A DNA stretch of 64,000 bases from contig WTXI01000148.1 of assembly GCA_022376515.1 (NCBI GenBank), positions 26,600-90,599 on the forward strand, read 5' to 3'. Below are positions 9,332 through 17,998 of the stretch, piece after piece. Numbering within the stretch: the stretch's first letter is position 1; the number at the start of each line of letters is the position of its first letter. Under the pieces are notes generated by a model. The model was not told the origin of the DNA and did not search any database. It was given only the letters and a program-made list of their open reading frames with translations. Source of the DNA: Lactifluus volemus (Eukaryota; Basidiomycota; Agaricomycetes; Russulales; Russulaceae). A program made the translations under genes and the position numbers.

Positions 9332-11314
9332 CTATGAGAAAGTCTCGTCTCGGGTCATCCATTCTGGGCTTAGGTTTCGTATTTGTTTTTCTAGGGCGTT
9401 CTCCCATGTGTTCTTGATTAGGGTGAGTGTTTCGTTAGTGCGGGATATCTTCGTTGCTAAGATTTTGTCTTCAGCTAGTCGTTTATTGATTTTCTTTGTC
9501 CAGCGTTTTTTGACTTCCTGGGGTGAGTGTTGGGTTTCTTGTATTACCCTATCGCATCTCAATACCCATATTAGGTGGGTTGCCTCGGACCACAGGATTT
9601 GGAGTAGACGGGAGGCCCCTTTTGTGTGGGGCGTTCTCTGCGTGGCCGCTTCGGGCCCTTCTTCCCTTTGGTTATTTGGGGGTATGTATGACAGGAGACC
9701 ACAGCCCAGTACGGTTCCTAGCGTTACGGGTGGCCAGGTTTGGTCATTGTGTGGCCACAAGTCTCGGGCGAGGTTCCAGATCTGTTGTCTTGTGGGGTGT
9801 TGGCACTCTGTTAGTATGTGTTCCATTGATTCTATCGCGTTACATGTTGAGCACATGGCTCTTTCCTCCATATTGTTGATGTGGGACCAGAAATTCCCTA
9901 TCCTCTGGGTGCCGTGGATCGCGTTGAAGAGGAACTGTCCTACTTTGGGGTTAATGGATCGTTTGTGGGTGCTTTTCCAGATTGCTTCGTCTTTTTCTAG
10001 GTGACCTAGGTGGTTGTTTATATCTTCTCTTATTCTTTCTAGGTTCTGGGTTGTCGTCAGTCTAAGGTGCTTGCGTTTGGTGCTTTTTATTCCTTTGTAG
10101 GCTGTTGCTTGGGTTATCTTTGATAGCTTTGCGCCTTGTACGTCGAAACGTTCCGGGATTTCCAGGGAGAGGTCATCTGGTGCTGTTTTCTCCATCCCTT
10201 CTTTGGCCAGCTCATCACTGAGTTCGTTTCCTAGTTCTCCATTGTGTCCCTTGACCCATTGGAAGCTAGTGGGGGCGGAGCATGCTCGTAGCAGGTACGC
10301 CGCTCTTTTGAACCATTTACTGTTTTTGATTCCGATCCATCCTTGGTCTTCCCAGTTATCTAGGTGGGTTGTTAGGCCTTCGATGGCGTATTTCGAGTCT
10401 GATTTTATGAGTAGCGGGACATAGTTTTCGGTCATTTCTATTGCTTTGATGATGGCCGCGATCTCTCCGACTTGGTTCGATTGTTCGTTACCTGGGACTT
10501 TAATCGCGCGGTTTTGGTTGTTTCCTTCTGCGAACCATATTCCGGCTCCACATTGGGCGTTTGCTTTGCCGTTGTTTAGGCAGGCTCCGTCCGTGTACAC
10601 TGTGGTAAGTTCATTATCCAGGCTTATTCCTTGGGCACGGTTTTGGCGTTCTGCCGGTATGTTCGATACTTTGGATTTGTCCACAAAGATTCTGAAGCCG
10701 TCTGCTAGGTTTTCTTGTGTGGTCGTCGATGGGTTGAAGGTGATGCTCTCGTTTCTGAGGCGCGCTTCTCGGTTTTTCTGTTTTCTTCTTTTTGTTAAGG
10801 ACAGGTTGTCGTTCCGGGTTGGGAGGAGGGGTTGGAACTTGGGGGCGATTCGTTGTAGGCGTTTCTGTGCCTCGGAGGCGCATTTCTGTGGATTCTCGCA
10901 TCCGTGGCTTCGGTCTAGTTCGCAGTCGTCACATGGGCATAGGAAGACCGGGATGTGTAAGTGGTTGTGTTCCCTTGTTAGGCGTTTTGTGATTCTGATG
11001 AGGTCTTTTATTCTTCGTGAGTTATGGTTTTGTATGAGGCATCTAGAGGCCGGGTTCTGTGGCGTTGTTCTCGTGTTTCCTGGGTGGAACCATGCAGGCA
11101 GTTGTTCTTTCAGGGCTCGTGACAGGCTGATTGGGGCGAAGGTGACGTTGTATTTTTTGGCTGTTTTTATCAGTTTTGATGTGTCTTTGTCCAGGTGTTC
11201 TGTTCTTTTCCCTTTTGACGGTGCGTCCCACATTTGGAGGAAGGGGCTGACTTTGGTTTCTTCCGGTATTATTTTGGGCGCTGATTCGTTTATCAGGGCG
11301 TCTGTTGCAATTGC
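9332..11314 (-). CDS. LINE ORF2 C-terminal part: RNase H and Cys/His motif
   Basis: This continuous frame (ATG at 11233, open upstream to the TAG near 11315) contains an RNase H domain: VYTDGACLNNGKA (first Asp), EIAAIIKAIE (Glu), LIKSDSKYAIEGL (Asp), WVKGHNGELGNELSDELAK (His and final Asp). It ends with CSTCNAIESMEHILTEC, a Cys/His motif common at the C terminus of LINE ORF2. A single in-frame TAG, probably TGG in the progenitor, separates it from the RT segment upstream. RNase H removes template RNA during insertion. Confidence 0.85.
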   Translation of the reverse strand, partial: AIATDALINESAPKIIPEETKVSPFLQMWDAPSKGKRTEHLDKDTSKLIKTAKKYNVTFAPISLSRALKEQLPAWFHPGNTRTTPQNPASRCLIQNHNSRRIKDLIRITKRLTREHNHLHIPVFLCPCDDCELDRSHGCENPQKCASEAQKRLQRIAPKFQPLLPTRNDNLSLTKRRKQKNREARLRNESITFNPSTTTQENLADGFRIFVDKSKVSNIPAERQNRAQGISLDNELTTVYTDGACLNNGKANAQCGAGIWFAEGNNQNRAIKVPGNEQSNQVGEIAAIIKAIEMTENYVPLLIKSDSKYAIEGLTTHLDNWEDQGWIGIKNSKWFKRAAYLLRACSAPTSFQWVKGHNGELGNELSDELAKEGMEKTAPDDLSLEIPERFDVQGAKLSKITQATAYKGIKSTKRKHLRLTTTQNLERIREDINNHLGHLEKDEAIWKSTHKRSINPKVGQFLFNAIHGTQRIGNFWSHINNMEERAMCSTCNAIESMEHILTECQHPTRQQIWNLARDLWPHNDQTWPPVTLGTVLGCGLLSYIPPNNQREEGPEAATQRTPHTKGASRLLQILWSEATHLIWVLRCDRVIQETQHSPQEVKKRWTKKINKRLAEDKILATKISRTNETLTLIKNTWENALEKQIRNLSPEWMTRDETFS

Positions 11315-13425
11315 CTATAGTGGTCTCTTGTTCGATAGGTAGCTTTTTAGCCACATTATCTCAATCGCTTCGTTCCTCGTTTTGAGGTTCAGGAGTTGTA
11401 GGCCTCCTTCCAGATGTTCTTCGTGTAGGACGTCTTTTGCTAGGCGTGGTGCGTCTTCTCCCCATATTAGGTGGCTGATTTCTTTTGTTAGTTCGTCAAG
11501 GATATGGTCCGGCATTCCTTGTACTTTGGTTAGGAATTGGGTTCTGGAGCCTATTACCGCTTGGGCTATCGTTTTCTTCCCCTGTCTCGTGGGGTGTGTG
11601 GGCTTCCATCTACTTAGTTCGGCTTTGATTTTGTCTAGGATCGGTTCCCATGGTGTGGCTTCTTCTGTTTTGTATCCAATCCATGCTCCTAATGATCTAA
11701 TTGCCTCGCCGTCTTTGGCTATCCGGATGCTCGGGTCTATGGGCTTGTGTTGGGGGTGCAGGGTTCGTTCCTCGGATACACGGAGTCTATGCGTTTCCTG
11801 TCCGATCAGTAGGATTTCTGTTTTTTCTTTGTTGAATTTAGCTTCTGACGCTTTGCACCATTGGTCGAGTGTGTTTTGTAGGTTCTCAAAATTGTCATCT
11901 TCCTTAAGGTAGATGACCGTGTCGTCCGCGAAGAGGTTCACTATCACGGGTTCCGGTGCGTTTGGGATTTCGAACCCCTTAAGGTCGGTACTGCGTCGTA
12001 GCATGCACGCCATAGGTTCTATGGCGAGGTTGAAGAGGAAACATGAGAGGGGATCGCCTTGTCGGACGCCCCTCGTCACTTGGTACGGTTCGCTGAAGAC
12101 GCCGTTTATCGCGACTACTGTGGTGGCTCGTTCGTATAGGTGTTTGATGGTGTTCCGGAAGCGTGGGGGGATGTTGAAGGCTTCCAGCGTTTTCCAGAGG
12201 TACGAGTGGGTTATTTTATCATATGCTTTTTCTTGATCCAGAGCTATTATAGCGCCGTTTTCTTTCGTCATCTCGGTATATTTGGTCATCACTTTGGTTA
12301 GTCTTATGTGGTCGAAGATGGACCTTCCAGGTATGAAACCCGCTTGGTCGCTATGTATTAGGGGGCTGATGACTGTTGTCAGTTGTAGTGCGAGCGCTTT
12401 GGTTAGGAGTTTGTAGTCGGTGTTTAGTAGGGTTATCGGTCGGTAATTTTCTATGCTCGTTTTGTCTTTTTTCTTATATATCGGACACATCCACCCCTCC
12501 ACGAAGTTGAGGCGGGGGTCGATTCCGTGGAGTTGGATGTCTTGGAAAACTTTGGTTAGTGTTTTTATTATGTTAAAGGCTGGTTTTCGATGTTTCTTTG
12601 CGTTTTCGAATTTCTTATTCAGGGTTTTCCATAGTTGTGCGGGCAGCCGTCCAGTCCCGTTGCGGTCCCGTTTTTCGTGTTTTTGAGGGCTGTTTCGACG
12701 TCCTTTTGTGTAATCCCGATTGGAGGTGGGACAGTTCTGGGTTGCTGAGTCGTTGTTGGGGTGGGATGTTCTGGAGAATTTGGAGTTCGGCGTTCGCTTT
12801 TTGTGATCGTCCTTGAAGGGGTGAAGGTCTTTTGTTTGTATGCTCTCGTGGTATTCTTTCGCTAACTCTGCCATTTTCTTAGTGTTCGTTACGAAGCATT
12901 GTTCGGTTGTGTCTAGGGATCTCAGTCTATTAATGTTTATTTTTGGCTTCTTTGCTTTGGCGACGTTCGCCCACGCGGCGCCGAGTCTCTCTCCTTGGGT
13001 TGATATCTTGGCGGCTGCTTTTGCTCGTTGGTTGGAGCTATTTAATCTCTCTAAGTGTGGAGCCTGTCTGCTAGGAGCGCTTCCTCCCACTGGAGCTTGG
13101 GGTTTTCTTCGAAGCGTTCGTCTTGGAGGATGCGTTCTCGGTCTTTGTTTAGGTTTCGGATTTTCGATGCTCTTCTGAAGTGTGCCGCGGATGTTTCGGC
13201 CTTTGCTTGTATGGATATGTTATTTTTGAACTGTGCCCAGAGGGTTTGCGCATTTTCGTTCTGTCGGCTTGCTGGGTCTAGGTGCTCAAGTTTGTGTTCA
13301 AGGGCTTTGCCTAGTTTTTGAGTTTTGTTCATTAGTTTTTTGTTATGTAGGGCGTTTAGGGGCCAGGTCCATCTTCCTGTGCCGATGGCCATGGCGGTTT
13401 TGGGCGCGAAACGGACGGAGACCAT
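11315..13425 (-). pseudogene. LINE ORF2 reverse transcriptase part, frameshifted
   Basis: Conserved RT blocks are clear: ENYRPITLLNTDYKLLTKAL, DQAGFIPGRSIFDHIRL, IIALDQEKAYDKI, GVRQGDPLSCFLFNLAIEP and the catalytic FADDTVIYL. They lie in one open frame from 13090 to 11315. A preceding segment (13425-13051) is in another frame. Two compensating shifts fall near 12640-12790, where the alternative frame restores TATGLDG before LPAQLWKTL. RT performs target-primed reverse transcription. As written, ORF2 cannot be translated through. Confidence 0.87.
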
Positions 13426-13508
13426 CCAGTGGTCCGTTGGGACTGTGCTGGGGCCTATGTACCAGTCGAATGTGAGGTTTGTTTTTTGTTTTGTGATGTA
13501 TATTCTAT

Positions 13509-14675
13509 CTAATCTGGATTTAATTTGGGCGTTGTTGTGTGTCGTGCGGAAGTGTATTTGCGTGTTCCAGGGTGCTCATGTCTCCACTGATCTATCACTT
13601 CTAGGTCCTGTCTCAGGTTTCTAAGGGCTTCCGTGGCGTTCGAGTTGTCTAGTTTGGGCGGCGCTCTGTCTATGGCGTCCTCAGTTAGGTTGAAGTCTCC
13701 GAGGAGGAAGTCAGGTCTTGGGATGTTGTGCCTGGTTCTTTGGGCTTCGAGTTTTTGCCAAAAGGGTCTGTGTTCCGTTCTGTTGTTGGGGGCGTATACA
13801 TTTATGAGTTTCGTTTCCTCGTTTTCATGCCATTTTATTTTTAGGGACAGGGCGCGTCCTGGTATTAGCGTGCGCGTTTCGATTCGGTGTAGGTTTATTA
13901 GGTCTTTATTGATCACGAAAGCGACACCAGCCGATGTCCTTGGTGCCTGTTCGCTTTCGGAGTTATAGATTTGGAGCCTTTTTTGGAAGATCTCTTTTAT
14001 GCTTGAGGTGAGCGCGTCGTCAAGGTGTGTTTCTTGGAGGGCAAGGATAGCTATGTTCTCTCGTTTCATTGTCGCATTAATTTCTGACCATTTCTCAAAA
14101 CCATTTCTATTTTCCGCGCTGACGTGCAGGCCATTCATGTTGAGTGTTGCGATTTTTATATTGGCTCTTTTTCTCATTCCTTTCTTTTTAGGCTGCGTTG
14201 GTCTGTGGATCTCTCGGGATGGGATTTCATTTCGTGTGTTTTGGGGTGTGGTTGTGGGTGTGGGTGTGGCGTGGCGTGGGTTTGCGCGCCTCCTGTTGCG
14301 GAGGGTTGGTGAGTTGACTCTAGGGCTTTTTCGGCGGTTGTTTGGTGCGTTATTTTCGCGGTGGTTGCTGTGTGGGTTCTCTGCTCTTATGTCTGAGCTT
14401 AGGTGTTCTGTTGTGTGGCTTTCGCGTGTAGGGCTATCGCCGTGATTTCTTATGGTTATGTGTGCATTTTCGGGTGCGTGTTGTTCGCGTTGGGGTTGAT
14501 TTTCCTCACGGTTGTTATTGTTTATGTAGTTTTCTCTTATGTCTGAGCTTGGGTTTTCTGTTGCGTGGTATTCGCGTGTGGGGCTATCGCCGCGTTCTCT
14601 TAGGTGTGTGTGGGGGGTATCGGGTGCGTGGTGTTCGCGTTGGGGGGGGTTTGCACTGCGGGTGGGTGTGCTCAT
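13509..14675 (-). CDS. LINE ORF2 N-terminal part: APE-type endonuclease
   Basis: After a repetitive N-terminal extension, the frame shows KIATLNMNGLHVSAENRNG, IAILALQETHLDD, INVYAPNNR and LLGDFNLTEDAIDR, the metal-binding and catalytic blocks of exonuclease-endonuclease-phosphatase nucleases that nick the LINE target. The frame ends early near 13509; loss of one T in the codon run before that point explains it, since the neighbouring frame continues with RLDRIYI and later TDHW. The N-terminal extension contains two imperfect repeats of about 50 residues. Confidence 0.82.
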   Translation of the reverse strand: MSTPTRSANPPQREHHAPDTPHTHLRERGDSPTREYHATENPSSDIRENYINNNNREENQPQREQHAPENAHITIRNHGDSPTRESHTTEHLSSDIRAENPHSNHRENNAPNNRRKSPRVNSPTLRNRRRANPRHATPTPTTTPQNTRNEIPSREIHRPTQPKKKGMRKRANIKIATLNMNGLHVSAENRNGFEKWSEINATMKRENIAILALQETHLDDALTSSIKEIFQKRLQIYNSESEQAPRTSAGVAFVINKDLINLHRIETRTLIPGRALSLKIKWHENEETKLINVYAPNNRTEHRPFWQKLEAQRTRHNIPRPDFLLGDFNLTEDAIDRAPPKLDNSNATEALRNLRQDLEVIDQWRHEHPGTRKYTSARHTTTPKLNPD

Positions 14676-14796
14676 GGTGGGTTAAGTTAGGGTTTGGTTT
14701 AGCGGTTTATTATCTGAGCGGGGGTGTTTATTACGCTTCGGCTATGTACATGGTGGCTACGTTTAATTACGTTTTACTGCTTTTTGTGGGCGGCGT

Positions 14797-16257
14797 TTAG
14801 TAGGGAAAGTTACGGTTTACGCTCCTCCTCGGGGCTGGGCATCTTTCGCGGGGTCCTTCCGGGTATGGGAGGGATCGACGGGTGCGGTTAGGTTGCTCCA
14901 TGGGCTGGTTGCGCTCGGGCCTGTTGGGTCCACTCGGGCCTTTCCAACCTTGTAGTTTGGGGAAGGGGCAGAGCCCCTTCGGGTGGTCTTTACCATGGCA
15001 TAGCCGGCAGTGGAATTTGTTTAGTTCAACGTGGGCTCGACCTAGGGTCGAGGAGCGGTAAGTGCGTTTGCGAAGGAAGTTGCGGGTGTCTAGCCATATT
15101 CCGGTGTTGGGGAGGAGGGAGCTGTCTGCGTACACGTTGAAATGGGGGTCATCGCGTCCGCCTTCCATTTTTATGTCGAGGCGCTTTATGTCGATCGAGT
15201 CGATGTATTTGGTTATTTCGTGGTAGAGAGCGTTTTGGAAGAAGGGAGGGGTTTCCTGTAGGAAGGTATCAAAGAAGGCTTCGGAGTTGGAGTCTTTCCA
15301 TGTTTTCAGGATGAGCTCTTTGATGTTGTCTTCGGAGTGGGTTGCTATGCCACTTATGGAGAAGAGGAAGGAGGGTCTTTTGGGGGGGAAGGGGATGATC
15401 TCGAAGGTAAGGTTTTGGGAGGCCCAGACCTGCCTGTCCGTGAGAAGGGCGACGTCATTGTCCGATAGATCGTGGATAAGGAATGTCATCGGGGTTTTGA
15501 TTTTGGTCTCTTGGCAGACGATGGGGGCTTTGGACGGTTCTGCTACGGAGACGTTTGTCAGGCCGGTAATTTCTTTGATTGCGGTCATTAGGTCTTTCGC
15601 GATATCTCGATGGTTCGGGATATAGTGGACGTCTGTACCGAAGGGGCGTGCAAGTACTTTCCCAGTGGTGACTTCGAAGGTCCAGTCTTGGATTTGGTCG
15701 GGGTCAGTGTTTACTAGGGGTCCCATGGGGTGTTCCTCATGTATTTCCGGCATTTTGACATCTAGGTAGCTTTCTCGTGGGTGGGGTTTCGGCGTTCCTT
15801 GTGCTCTCGGGTTTCCCCTCACGGTGACGGCTGCGAGTCGGGCCATCATTTCGGTGTTCTTGGGCTCGACTGGTGTTCCTGCCTTTTTTGTTTGTCCTTT
15901 GGCTGTGTGGGGTTCTTGTGCGATCTCGTTGTCTTGGCGTTGTTGGGCTTGTTCTAGGGCTACTTGGGTGTCTCGGTTGGGGGGTGGGGATGTCTCATCC
16001 TGCAGTTTTTTCCTTTTAAGTGCTTCGGCGCAGGGAGAGGGGGGGGGGGATTGACTTTCCGGGCCTCTGAGGAAGCGGGAGGTATGGATCGTGAAGGGAG
16101 GGGGGGTCAGCGGGGTGGTTTCATTGGGGCGTTTGGGAGTAGGTTCGGTGATGGGGTCCGAGAGAGTGCGTTTTCTTTTGTTTTCCGGGTTGAGTACTGG
16201 AGTTCCCGGTTTGTCGGTGAGCATAGGTTCTGGGGCAATGTCCATGTTCGAGTGCAT
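14797..16257 (-). CDS. LINE ORF1, Gag-like protein with CCHC knuckle (486 aa)
   Basis: An intact 486-codon frame starts at 16257. It is Pro/Thr rich at the N terminus, has a central folded region near residues 170-400 and a knuckle CRLCHGKDHPKGLC (CX2CX4HX4C) near residue 420, followed by a basic tail. ORF1 proteins of Tad-like elements bind element RNA and form the RNP. Unlike ORF2 it has no frame break. It is followed 121 bp later by the ORF2 start at 14675. Confidence 0.85.
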   Translation of the reverse strand: MHSNMDIAPEPMLTDKPGTPVLNPENKRKRTLSDPITEPTPKRPNETTPLTPPPFTIHTSRFLRGPESQSPPPSPCAEALKRKKLQDETSPPPNRDTQVALEQAQQRQDNEIAQEPHTAKGQTKKAGTPVEPKNTEMMARLAAVTVRGNPRAQGTPKPHPRESYLDVKMPEIHEEHPMGPLVNTDPDQIQDWTFEVTTGKVLARPFGTDVHYIPNHRDIAKDLMTAIKEITGLTNVSVAEPSKAPIVCQETKIKTPMTFLIHDLSDNDVALLTDRQVWASQNLTFEIIPFPPKRPSFLFSISGIATHSEDNIKELILKTWKDSNSEAFFDTFLQETPPFFQNALYHEITKYIDSIDIKRLDIKMEGGRDDPHFNVYADSSLLPNTGIWLDTRNFLRKRTYRSSTLGRAHVELNKFHCRLCHGKDHPKGLCPFPKLQGWKGPSGPNRPERNQPMEQPNRTRRSLPYPEGPRERCPAPRRSVNRNFPY

Positions 16258-16778
16258 GTGGGATTACGGGCAGTTGGATGGTTTGGTTGTAGTTTGGTGT
16301 TGGGGGGGGGTTGTTTTTTTTTTTTTGGGGGGGGGTGCGCTGTTAGGGGTGTGCCTTGGCGGGTGTGGGTGTTTTGGGTTAGTGTTGTCGAAGCGATATT
16401 GGTTGATGCGAGGGTGGTTGTGGTGCCTTGTGTAGTTATTGGGGGGGGCAGTGCGCAGGTTGGGGTGGTTGAGGTGGGTCTTCGGGGGGGTCGTTTGTTT
16501 GTGCGTTGGGGGTGGCATTTGTTTCTATCTTACGTGGGGGGGTTGGGGGGCATTAAGGGCGTTAAGGGCGTTTTCTAGTAGGCTGCATGTTCGTTTTATG
16601 GGTCAGGTTTCTTTTATTATTGGTATGTGGGGCGTTATGTGGGTATCATCGGTGGTGGGTATATTTACATGTGGGTTTTATGGTTTTTGTGCTCTCGCAA
16701 GTTTATTTTGGAGGGGGTTTTCCTCCTTGGGGGGGGTGATGGTATTCTCCGTGTGCGAGTATTTTTACTCGGACAACC
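16258..16778 (-). other. LINE 5' UTR, strongly strand-asymmetric
   Basis: The sense (minus) strand is rich in C and A and poor in G; the plus strand shows long G and T runs (for example G8-G9 and T13 near 16310-16330). Short ORFs here are low-complexity (Pro/His/Thr/Lys) and not credible. I take it as the element leader and promoter region. Confidence 0.6.
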
Positions 16779-16830
16779 TGGCTCACGCGGTGGCGTAAGA
16801 GTACCCGAACATGGTGGTGGTTCGGGTACA
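16779..16830 (+). promoter_or_regulatory. tRNA-like box A / box B pair with 10-bp hairpin
   Basis: TGGCTCACGCGG at 16779 resembles a Pol III box A, and GGTTCGGGTAC at 16819 resembles box B, 40 nt apart as in tRNA or SINE heads. A perfect inverted repeat GTACCCGAAC (16801-16810) / GTTCGGGTAC (16820-16829) encloses 9 nt. The sequence does not fold as a full tRNA in my reading. It could be a SINE-like remnant at the LINE border or chance. Confidence 0.3.
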
Positions 16831-16846
16831 AGGTCCCCCCGAGCTG

Positions 16847-17125
16847 GGCGCTGTTGTTTATTTGCGTTCGTGGAGGCGGGCCGGCCCGGGGCGCCATGGC
16901 CGTACAGACATCAACTTGTATGAACCAAGGTCGTTTCGTGCGCCAAATCCTAGGAAGTTGCCAGTATGCACTCGGATCTTTCGCTGGTCATCATTGGGAG
17001 AAGAAACAACGTACGCAAAAAACATCCATCTAGCAGGGCCGCACGTCCATGTTTGTGACGTGGCGTTGGTGCACAGCGCTTGACGTGTTTCGACGGTGGT
17101 AAGGTATCGACCTGTCTGCGCGCAT
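16847..17125 (+). repeat. F-box upstream repeat, copy 1
   Basis: Homologous to 20556-20862 and 33080-33440; shared landmarks are CGCCAAATCCTAGG, ACATCCATCTAGCAGGGCCG and GTGACGTGGCGTTGGT. In copies 1 and 2 it lies upstream of an F-box gene. Its left end coincides with the LINE border. Confidence 0.8.
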
Positions 17126-17757
17126 CCATTATATTAACAGAGGGTGGACAGTTTGCCGTGCACCTGACCGCTGTGGCCTCGGGGCTGCGGCCCCTCAAGG
17201 GTCGACGCGTGTGGGGCCTCTGGGGCAGACCCGTTGTGGCGGATTGCGAATCCAGAGGACAATCAGCTGCCTCTGAGCAGGCTGCAACACGACCACGAAC
17301 AAGGTGGCTTTGAATTTGGTGAGCAGACCCCTTGCACTGACAGCTTCTGATGGTAGACGCCCACATTACGCACTGGCCGCGGCAACCGCATAAATGGGCA
17401 ACGCCGCTGCCCTGCCCTGTTATTGGTCGTCGGGGCGTGATCGTGCACCTGACCGGTCACAATCACCTGCCTCTGTATCAGGCTGCGGCTCGACGCTAGG
17501 CAGCACGTCCCCTGCCTCTTGGCTGACGCGACAGCGTCGTCAGCATGTGGTCGGTGGCCAGGTTGCAGCCCGGTGGGTGGCCAGGCACGTTGAGCACTCA
17601 CGTCGCCTGCCTCTTGACTGACGCGACAGAGCCTTCAACGTGTGGCTCTCGGTGGCCAAGCTGCATCTCGACATGGGCAGGCACGTTGGGCCGGCCGCGG
17701 CCGCGGCCGCCCAAAGACGGTGGGCGCTCAGCCCCGTGCTCCGCACGGGTCTACGCT
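17126..17757. other. 632-bp GC-rich segment absent from copy 2
   Basis: In copy 2 the sequence runs directly from GCGCGCAT into AGTACTGTATAAATG (20853-20875). In copy 1 these are separated by 632 bp. The segment is GC rich, non-coding, and contains a 95-bp tandem repeat (17507-17601, 17602-17692) and a run of GGCCGC units near 17693-17711. No clear terminal inverted repeats or target duplication were seen, so either an insertion here or a deletion in copy 2 is possible. Confidence 0.65.
17507..17692 (+). repeat. 95-bp tandem repeat, two units
   Basis: Both units share CCTGCCTCTTG, CTGACGCGACAG, GGTGGCCA and GGCAGGCACGTTG-like blocks in the same order with a period of 95 bp. Their divergence shows that the duplication is not very recent. 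Confidence 0.7.
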
Positions 17758-17764
17758 AGTACTG

Positions 17765-17770
17765 TATAAA
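17765..17770 (+). promoter_or_regulatory. TATA box of F-box gene copy 1
   Basis: TATAAA in the context AGTACTGTATAAATGTAG is conserved in copy 2 at 20869-20874. It lies about 230 bp before the ATG at 17999. Conservation across an otherwise decayed duplicate supports a core promoter. Confidence 0.5.
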
Positions 17771-17998
17771 TGTAGGTGTTTGTAGTGTGAAAGTGTGGAA
17801 AAGGAGGTGTGGCTCATAATGAGGTGACAACGGCGACGACGATGATGACGAGGAAGGTAGATGCCAGCGTCCAATTCCAGTGCCGTCCTTGGCCAAGGAC
17901 ATCGCCGCGGCCACGGGAATGAGGTATCAGTTTCCAAGGACTTATGACTTGCTGCGCACTCTTTAATCGTATCCACGTTATTACTCACCTCCCTGAAA

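Larger units (their letters stand above)
8972..16846 (-). mobile_element. Tad-like LINE (ORF1, EN-RT-RNase H ORF2, poly(A))
   Basis: On the minus strand this is about 7.9 kb: a 5' UTR (16846-16258), ORF1 with zinc knuckle (16257-14797), ORF2 with APE-type endonuclease, RT with FADD, RNase H and a C-terminal Cys/His motif (14675-9332), a 3' UTR, and a 14-nt poly(A) shown as T14 at 8972-8985. This domain set matches Tad1-clade elements of fungi. ORF2 has several frameshifts and one nonsense codon. The 5' border is set by where homology to the F-box upstream repeat begins. No target duplication was found across the borders, so a later rearrangement is possible. Confidence 0.88.

Noticed and set aside
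16264..16518. Pro/His/Thr-rich minus-strand ORF upstream of LINE ORF1
   Set aside because: Low-complexity translation of a C/A-rich 5' UTR, with no conserved motif.
9303..16578. Plus-strand ORFs through the LINE, some over 200 codons (for example 9303-10004, 10446-11342, 15964-16578)
   Set aside because: They oppose recognisable RNase H, RT, EN and Gag-like coding on the minus strand and are Ser/Phe/Gly-rich shadows.
16771..16846. Candidate tRNA gene
   Set aside because: Box-like words are present, but I cannot draw an acceptor stem, D arm and anticodon arm around them.
8960..16860. Target-site duplication for the LINE
   Set aside because: The left flank ending GATAACTCACC has no copy at the right border; only CTCAC recurs, which is too short.
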